From: an uncultured Paenibacillus sp.
GTDB taxonomy: Bacteria; Bacillota; Bacilli; Paenibacillales; Paenibacillaceae
Direction: 5' to 3'
NCBI GenBank assembly: GCA_937895345.1
Contig: CALAWP010000079.1
Span: 1 to 64,000 of the forward strand
DNA length: 64,000 bases
Part shown: piece after piece, positions 59,818 to 64,000 of the stretch
How positions within the stretch are numbered: the stretch's first letter is position 1
Layout of the letters: each line of letters opens with the position of its first letter
Notes under the pieces: generated by a model
The model's input: only the letters and a program-made list of their open reading frames with translations
Database searches by the model: none
Told to the model about the DNA's origin: nothing
Translations under genes and position numbers: made by a program

Positions 59818-59881
59818 CAACCCCTGGATCGACCCGTATGCGCAAGCCAACTTCCTCTTGCACTAACGCGCAATCCAGAGG
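59811..59881 (-). terminator. Long hairpin with T-run between the beta-helix gene and the Pel operon
   Basis: CCTCTGGAT (59881-59873) pairs with ATCCAGGGG (59829-59821), with an inner TGCGC / GCGCA stem, followed on the minus strand by TTGTTTTTGC. It begins ~37 bp after the stop of the upstream gene. It looks like a terminator but, since the operon lies just after, it could be an attenuator. Confidence 0.6.
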
Positions 59882-59917
59882 TCTGTAGTGCTAGTTTTCG
59901 TCAGAGATGCCCGTACT

Positions 59918-62611
59918 TCATGGAAGGGCGTACTCCGCAAGACCGTTCTCTGCCGGCAGCTTGTCGGTGCGCTTATCGTTCAGAAGAACGCCCAGCCCAA
60001 TCGCATCTCCCTTACGCACACCCAAGGCCGACAACGGAATGGCCGCTTCCGCCGTATTCGCCATTGCGGCGTACAGCTGCTGCTTTTTAAGATTCGCCTG
60101 CTCTTTCCATGACCAGTTGGAGCCTGTCCCCGTATAGGCGTACAGACGTCCATTTTCCAGCAAGTACTCCGCCCCGCTTGAGCTCCACGCCGATGCTTTA
60201 TATCCGGTGCCGCTGTCAGCATCCGTATTGAAATACAATTGAAGCTTGGGAGTCAAGTCGGCTCCTTCCACCAGGACGTACAAATATTGTTCGTCATGGG
60301 CGGCTTTCAACATGCGTGGATTCGACGCGGCGCTTGCCAAGCCGTCGATTCGGGACCATTCGTCGTTTAATCCGTCAATGCGGATCGAACCGCCTCCCGA
60401 ATCGGGCTGCTCAGGCGTCGTTCCGCCACCAGCGGCCGCGATCGCGAGTTCGCTCTCCGCAGGCAGCTTGTCGCTACGGGAATCGTTCCATACATAGCCC
60501 AAGCGAATCGTATCCGCAGCGGCATTCAAATCGGACAATGCAATCGACGTCTCCACGACCGTAGAAGTTGCAACATAGCGATCTGCTTGTTTCGAACGCA
60601 CCTTCGTCCAGTTCCAATCGGAACCGCGGCCGCTGTAGCGGTACAACGTGCCGTTTTCCAGCAAGTAGTCCGCTCCGCTCGTCTTCCAGAACGGCGCCTG
60701 AAATCCCGTCGAGCGGTCATTGTCCGCATCGAGATATATTTGCCCCTTCTGGGTCAGCAAATTGCCCGTAATCAGCACATAGAGCTGGTCATCCGCAATA
60801 ACAGCCTTCATAGTGCTGGCCTTGGAGCCATCGCTGCCTCGGCTTAATGCTTCAATGGCGCTCCAGTCGGAGAAATCCCCATCGACCGAAATGAGCGGCT
60901 GGCTTCCCGTTGCCGGCGGCTGAACCGTCACCGTCGGTTCCGGAATCGCGGTCGGCTTAGGCGGCTGCTCCGTCGGAACAGGATCGGGAACGGACGGGTC
61001 GGGCGTCGGTGCGGGTGTCGGCTGCGGAACCGGCGTCGGTTCTCCGCTGTCCGGAGCCGGATCGTCCCGCCATTCCGCGGCTCCGACATCGACGGATGCC
61101 CCCGCCCTTCTGAGCGATCCGTAATAATCGGTATCACCGGCGGCATATTCGTCCGTCCCCCGGTCGATTAACGGAGAATCGGCAGACGGACGGATGTCGC
61201 CGCGCTCCAGCCCGGACAGCATCGGATCACCGTATTGAGAATGAGCGTCGAACCCGGTCGCAATCTTGTAAGCTTCCCAGGTAGAGTAAGATTTTCTCTC
61301 CCATTTCCACACAGCGGTGCCTTCCGAATTGCCATGATGATAATAGAGATTATAGTCGATCCTGTTGCCTTTCCCGCTGGCGGAAGATTTATGAATCAGC
61401 GGTTTGCGGGCATTCCCGTACAACACATTGTTGGCTATCACGTTGTCGACATTGTGCTCCTGCAGCGTAATTTCTCCGTACCCTTGGTTCCGAACGTCAT
61501 TGCGATACAACGTATTGTTGACGATCAAGTTGGAGGATGCTCCCCCGTTGTCCGTCCCTGAACCGCCCATAATAATGCCCGCGCCGTCATTGCTGTAAAT
61601 ATAGTTGTTTCTGACGGTTATGCGGCTTGTCGATTTGCCAAAGTTCTCGCTGGCGATCTCAATGCCGAAGTTGCTGGCGTATACACGGTTGCGCTCGATG
61701 ACGACGTTGGAAGCGCCGTCCGCGTAGATGCCTCCTGCGCTGTAGGATCCGGTCCCGTACGCCGGATTGGAAGCCGAGCTTATGTTATAGACAATATTGT
61801 CCGCGACGGTTCCGTTCCTGGCCTGATCCACGCAGGGAGAAGAGCAAGCGCCGTAAAACCCTGCAATGTCGATTCCGATGTTATTGTTGTCATGCACCAC
61901 GTTGCCTTCCACGGCAAATCCGTCCACATTGCCGCTAATTGTCAGCGATTCGCTGGAGCCAAGGATCAAATGATGCACTTGGTTTCCGCTAACCCGGATC
62001 TGGCTTAAGGGCGTTTTCGAATTTCCGTACACATGAATGCCGTGTGCGTTGCCGTCTGGGCTGCTGTTCGCAATCCGGTGCACTTCATTATTCAAAATAT
62101 GAATATTCGAACCGCCGTCTTGCACTCTGATGCCCGCGGGATACTCGGAGCTGCTTGCGGACGATAGGCCACGAATTTCAAAGCCTTCCACTACAATATA
62201 ATTGGCGCCCCTGATCTGAACCAGTGCGCTTCGTCCGCTCGATATGGACAAATTAGAGCCGTCTATAACCGGCTTTTCGCCCGGGAATGCCTGGAACGTA
62301 ATATAACCCGCAGCTGCGGAGCCCGAGCTCTTAATGGTGACGAATTCCTCGTAGACGCCTTCCCTGACCCAAACAGTCTCCCCGCCCATCAGCGAATCCG
62401 CCGCTTTCTGGATCGTGCGCCACGGCGCTTCCTGGGTTCCCGGGTTGCCATCGTCGCCATCGGTCGCCACATAATATACTTTGCCGGGCGAATGGGCGTC
62501 GGCAGAATCCGCCGGAGGATAATTCGCCGCAATAATCATCGCAATCATGAACAGAAGGAACCCGGCTTTCGCCTTATTCATTAGTCCGCGCATCGGTCTG
62601 TGCCAGTTCAA
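59918..62611 (-). CDS. Large secreted beta-helix protein with two DOMON/CBM9-like domains
   Basis: 897 residues. Signal peptide (KAGFLLFMIAMIIAANYP), a DUF1565-type opening (YYVATDGDDGNPGTQEAPWRTI), a right-handed parallel beta-helix (~60-440) of repeats like NVVIERNRVYASNFGIEIA, then ~450-510 (YYHHGNSEGTAVW, DVGAAEW). A P/T/E-rich linker (~512-570) leads to two similar ~145-residue domains (ISVDGDFSDWSAIEAL and IRIDGLNDEWSRIDGL), resembling DOMON/CBM9-like modules. It is probably a polysaccharide lyase, epimerase or binder. TTG start at 62611 with AGGAGG 9 nt upstream. Its place before the Pel operon suggests it acts on or binds the exported polymer (inference). Confidence 0.8.
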   Translation of the reverse strand: MNWHRPMRGLMNKAKAGFLLFMIAMIIAANYPPADSADAHSPGKVYYVATDGDDGNPGTQEAPWRTIQKAADSLMGGETVWVREGVYEEFVTIKSSGSAAAGYITFQAFPGEKPVIDGSNLSISSGRSALVQIRGANYIVVEGFEIRGLSSASSSEYPAGIRVQDGGSNIHILNNEVHRIANSSPDGNAHGIHVYGNSKTPLSQIRVSGNQVHHLILGSSESLTISGNVDGFAVEGNVVHDNNNIGIDIAGFYGACSSPCVDQARNGTVADNIVYNISSASNPAYGTGSYSAGGIYADGASNVVIERNRVYASNFGIEIASENFGKSTSRITVRNNYIYSNDGAGIIMGGSGTDNGGASSNLIVNNTLYRNDVRNQGYGEITLQEHNVDNVIANNVLYGNARKPLIHKSSASGKGNRIDYNLYYHHGNSEGTAVWKWERKSYSTWEAYKIATGFDAHSQYGDPMLSGLERGDIRPSADSPLIDRGTDEYAAGDTDYYGSLRRAGASVDVGAAEWRDDPAPDSGEPTPVPQPTPAPTPDPSVPDPVPTEQPPKPTAIPEPTVTVQPPATGSQPLISVDGDFSDWSAIEALSRGSDGSKASTMKAVIADDQLYVLITGNLLTQKGQIYLDADNDRSTGFQAPFWKTSGADYLLENGTLYRYSGRGSDWNWTKVRSKQADRYVATSTVVETSIALSDLNAAADTIRLGYVWNDSRSDKLPAESELAIAAAGGGTTPEQPDSGGGSIRIDGLNDEWSRIDGLASAASNPRMLKAAHDEQYLYVLVEGADLTPKLQLYFNTDADSGTGYKASAWSSSGAEYLLENGRLYAYTGTGSNWSWKEQANLKKQQLYAAMANTAEAAIPLSALGVRKGDAIGLGVLLNDKRTDKLPAENGLAEYALP

Positions 62612-62693
62612 GGCTCGCCGCCTCCTCATCCGATCTATCAAGTTTCAGATTCCGTTCTTGCCAAGCATGGAGCTCCAGACTTATTCTGTTGTG

Positions 62694-62708
62694 ATGATTA
62701 TATCATCT
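62694..62708. promoter_or_regulatory. Inverted repeat overlapping the -10 of the beta-helix gene
   Basis: GATGATTATATCATC: perfect 6-bp half-sites around a 3-bp centre. On the minus strand it contains TATAAT (62698-62703), ~85 bp before the start codon. The rest of the 62612-62942 gap has only AT-rich sequence and the terminator at its right end. Confidence 0.5.
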
Positions 62709-62892
62709 AATTTACTACTGGTGTCTGAACAAAAACTGAAAGAGCGTCATATTTTCAGGGATGTATACAATTTCATAAAAAAACGGGACTTTCATACTAG
62801 CATAAAGCCAAACAGCTCCTAAAGCTTTTGTTCACACTATAATTTTCGACCACTAATTAATGGTAACAGGCAACAATCCTGTCGTCCTTTCA

Positions 62893-62925
62893 AAATAAAA
62901 AGAGCCCCAAATCGGGACTCTTTTC
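62893..62925 (-). terminator. Terminator of the wall hydrolase gene
   Basis: AAAAGAGTCCCGATTTGGGG then CTCTTTTT on the minus strand, ending in TTTTTATTTT, ~20 bp after the stop. Confidence 0.88.
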
Positions 62926-62942
62926 ACATAATTGCTTATTCG

Positions 62943-63941
62943 CTATTTCGCAAAACTATGATGGCCGATGGTTACAATCACGTCCAGGCCGGACCAGAAC
63001 GGCCCTTTGGACACTTTCGGATTAAAGAAATAGACGGCGTCTTCGACGTTGTTTTTGCCGTTTAGGGCGTCCTTGGCGGCGCGAAGCACGCTTTGGTTCG
63101 GCACGCTCTTGTCGAGCAGGCCGTTATGCGCCGGCGGAAACTGCTTTCCTGCATAGATGACGTCGCGAATCGTATCCGGGAAACGCGAATCCTTCACCCG
63201 GTTCAGGATGACGTTCGCTACGGCCAGCTGTCCTTCGTAAGACTCGTAGCCGGCTTCCACCTGCGTAATCTTCGCCAGCAGCTGCAAATCCTTGTCCGTA
63301 AACGGTTTGGCTTCTTTGTCGAATATGGAAGGGACGACGACCTTCAGCTTGGCGCCCGCCTCCACGCTGTCCGCGCCGGCGAGACCGTTGCGCTGCCGCA
63401 GCTCCGACTGCTTGGCGCCGTATTCCTTGCTCATTTCGGCCAGCCCAAATTCCTCCGTCACGACGGCAAGCGGAATTTCTTCGATTTCGGCCGAACGCTC
63501 CTCGCCGTTCCACTTGACCTTCGCATGGAACAGCTCGGCTCCTTGCCGAAGCGGTATGTACATCCTGCCGTCGGACATAAACGGCGGCGCATCCAGGACG
63601 TACCGTTTCTCGTTGAAGTAGACGACCGGAACGCCGTTCCCGAAGACGATCGTGTCTCCGACAGCCGTCTTAACTGTAATTTCCTCGTTGTCTCCGTCCC
63701 ACTTGACCGAAGCGTCAAGCAGCACGGCTATGCGCGCCAAAGGCACAAACGTTTGGTTATCCTGTATCAGCACCGGATCGGCCAGCTTCACCTTCTGACC
63801 GTTAAGCTTTACTGTAACGTCCTCCGCCGCCGTCGCCTTATTCGGCGAAGCAAACGCGGATATCGGCGCGACACATAGCAGGAGCATCACCCAAGCAGTT
63901 ATAATCAGTTGCCTGCCGATGAGCTTGCTTCTTCTATTCAT
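62943..63941 (-). CDS. Cell wall hydrolase: copper-amine-oxidase N-like domain plus SleB/CwlJ domain
   Basis: 332 residues with a signal peptide (LIITAWVMLLLCVAPISAFA). Residues ~40-155 form the two-part copper-amine-oxidase N-terminal-like domain (VKLNGQKVKLADPVLIQDNQTFVPLA and MSDGRMYIPLRQGAELFHA; each written here only in part: VLIQDNQTFVPLARIA, MYIPLRQGAELF). The C-terminal ~125 residues are a Hydrolase_2 domain: LLAKITQVEAGYESYEGQLA (catalytic Glu in QVEAGYE), VANVILNRVKDSRFP, and VYFFNPKVSKG. Such enzymes cleave peptidoglycan, often the cortex during germination or the wall in growth. AAGGAGG before ATG. Confidence 0.9.
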   Translation of the reverse strand: MNRRSKLIGRQLIITAWVMLLLCVAPISAFASPNKATAAEDVTVKLNGQKVKLADPVLIQDNQTFVPLARIAVLLDASVKWDGDNEEITVKTAVGDTIVFGNGVPVVYFNEKRYVLDAPPFMSDGRMYIPLRQGAELFHAKVKWNGEERSAEIEEIPLAVVTEEFGLAEMSKEYGAKQSELRQRNGLAGADSVEAGAKLKVVVPSIFDKEAKPFTDKDLQLLAKITQVEAGYESYEGQLAVANVILNRVKDSRFPDTIRDVIYAGKQFPPAHNGLLDKSVPNQSVLRAAKDALNGKNNVEDAVYFFNPKVSKGPFWSGLDVIVTIGHHSFAK

Positions 63942-64000
63942 GCCTACCTCCTTGAAAATGTTGGGATTTTCTCGCCTTAACCGTTTCTTCGTGAAATTAT

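Noticed and set aside
59811..59881. Structured leader considered as a c-di-GMP riboswitch for the Pel operon
   Set aside because: The conserved c-di-GMP-I or -II core sequences are absent. It reads better as a terminator or attenuator hairpin.

Overview
The window looks like a chromosomal segment of a spore-forming, GC-rich Gram-positive of the family Paenibacillaceae (Paenibacillus or Cohnella type). Pointers are two giant surface proteins with three C-terminal SLH domains, strong AGGAGG ribosome-binding sites with frequent GTG/TTG starts, a T-box leader, Fur boxes, a SleB-type wall hydrolase, and Bacillus-like gene sets (ykoGH with PepSY genes, yhaM, a mod locus without an ATPase gene, a siderophore importer without an ATPase gene). 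Most genes are on the minus strand.

Layout. 1-2.7 kb: the start of a ParA-type ATPase gene, a cupin, and an rRNA uracil methyltransferase. 2.8-15.4 kb: a two-component system (7TM-DISM sensor kinase plus OmpR-type regulator) between two paralogous 1495-residue SLH surface proteins. Both paralogues carry the same 11-bp direct-repeat box upstream of the -10, so the regulator probably controls both. 15.4-18.3 kb: promoter, T-box leader and argS, the leader and argS being separated by about 600 bp of repeats. 18.4-20.7 kb: an AT-richer block with an APH-fold kinase, a zeta-toxin-like kinase and a small partner gene. 20.7-27.5 kb: a UvrD/PcrA-like helicase, then ykoG-ykoH with two PepSY proteins that have poly-aspartate tails. 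27.6-34.4 kb: M42 peptidase, LacI regulator, GH35 beta-galactosidase with paired operators, and exoribonuclease YhaM. 34.5-41.6 kb: modAB with a divergent HTH plus molybdate-binding-like regulator, a sirtuin, small proteins, tRNA-Pro(GGG), and an AT-rich serine hydrolase. 41.7-48.8 kb: a Fur-controlled siderophore importer with an FhuF-like reductase, Cu/Zn superoxide dismutase, MOSC, DinB and GNAT proteins.

48.8-62.7 kb is the most interesting part: a Pel-type exopolysaccharide operon, read right to left. It encodes a nucleotide-sugar epimerase fused to PelD (c-di-GMP I-site RETD kept, GGDEF motif lost), PelE, a PelA-like deacetylase, PelF, PelG fused to a CotH-type kinase, a VTC-domain polyphosphate polymerase and a DUF4956 membrane protein. 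A large secreted beta-helix protein precedes it. My inference is that c-di-GMP gates synthesis and export of a deacetylated amino-sugar polymer, and that the CotH/VTC/DUF4956 part adds a phosphate-related step at the membrane. The window ends with a copper-amine-oxidase-like/SleB wall hydrolase.

Several intergenic regions carry GC-rich tandem repeats (34-51 bp units), and one lies inside the T-box leader. All function calls are made by eye from motifs; no database search was run.
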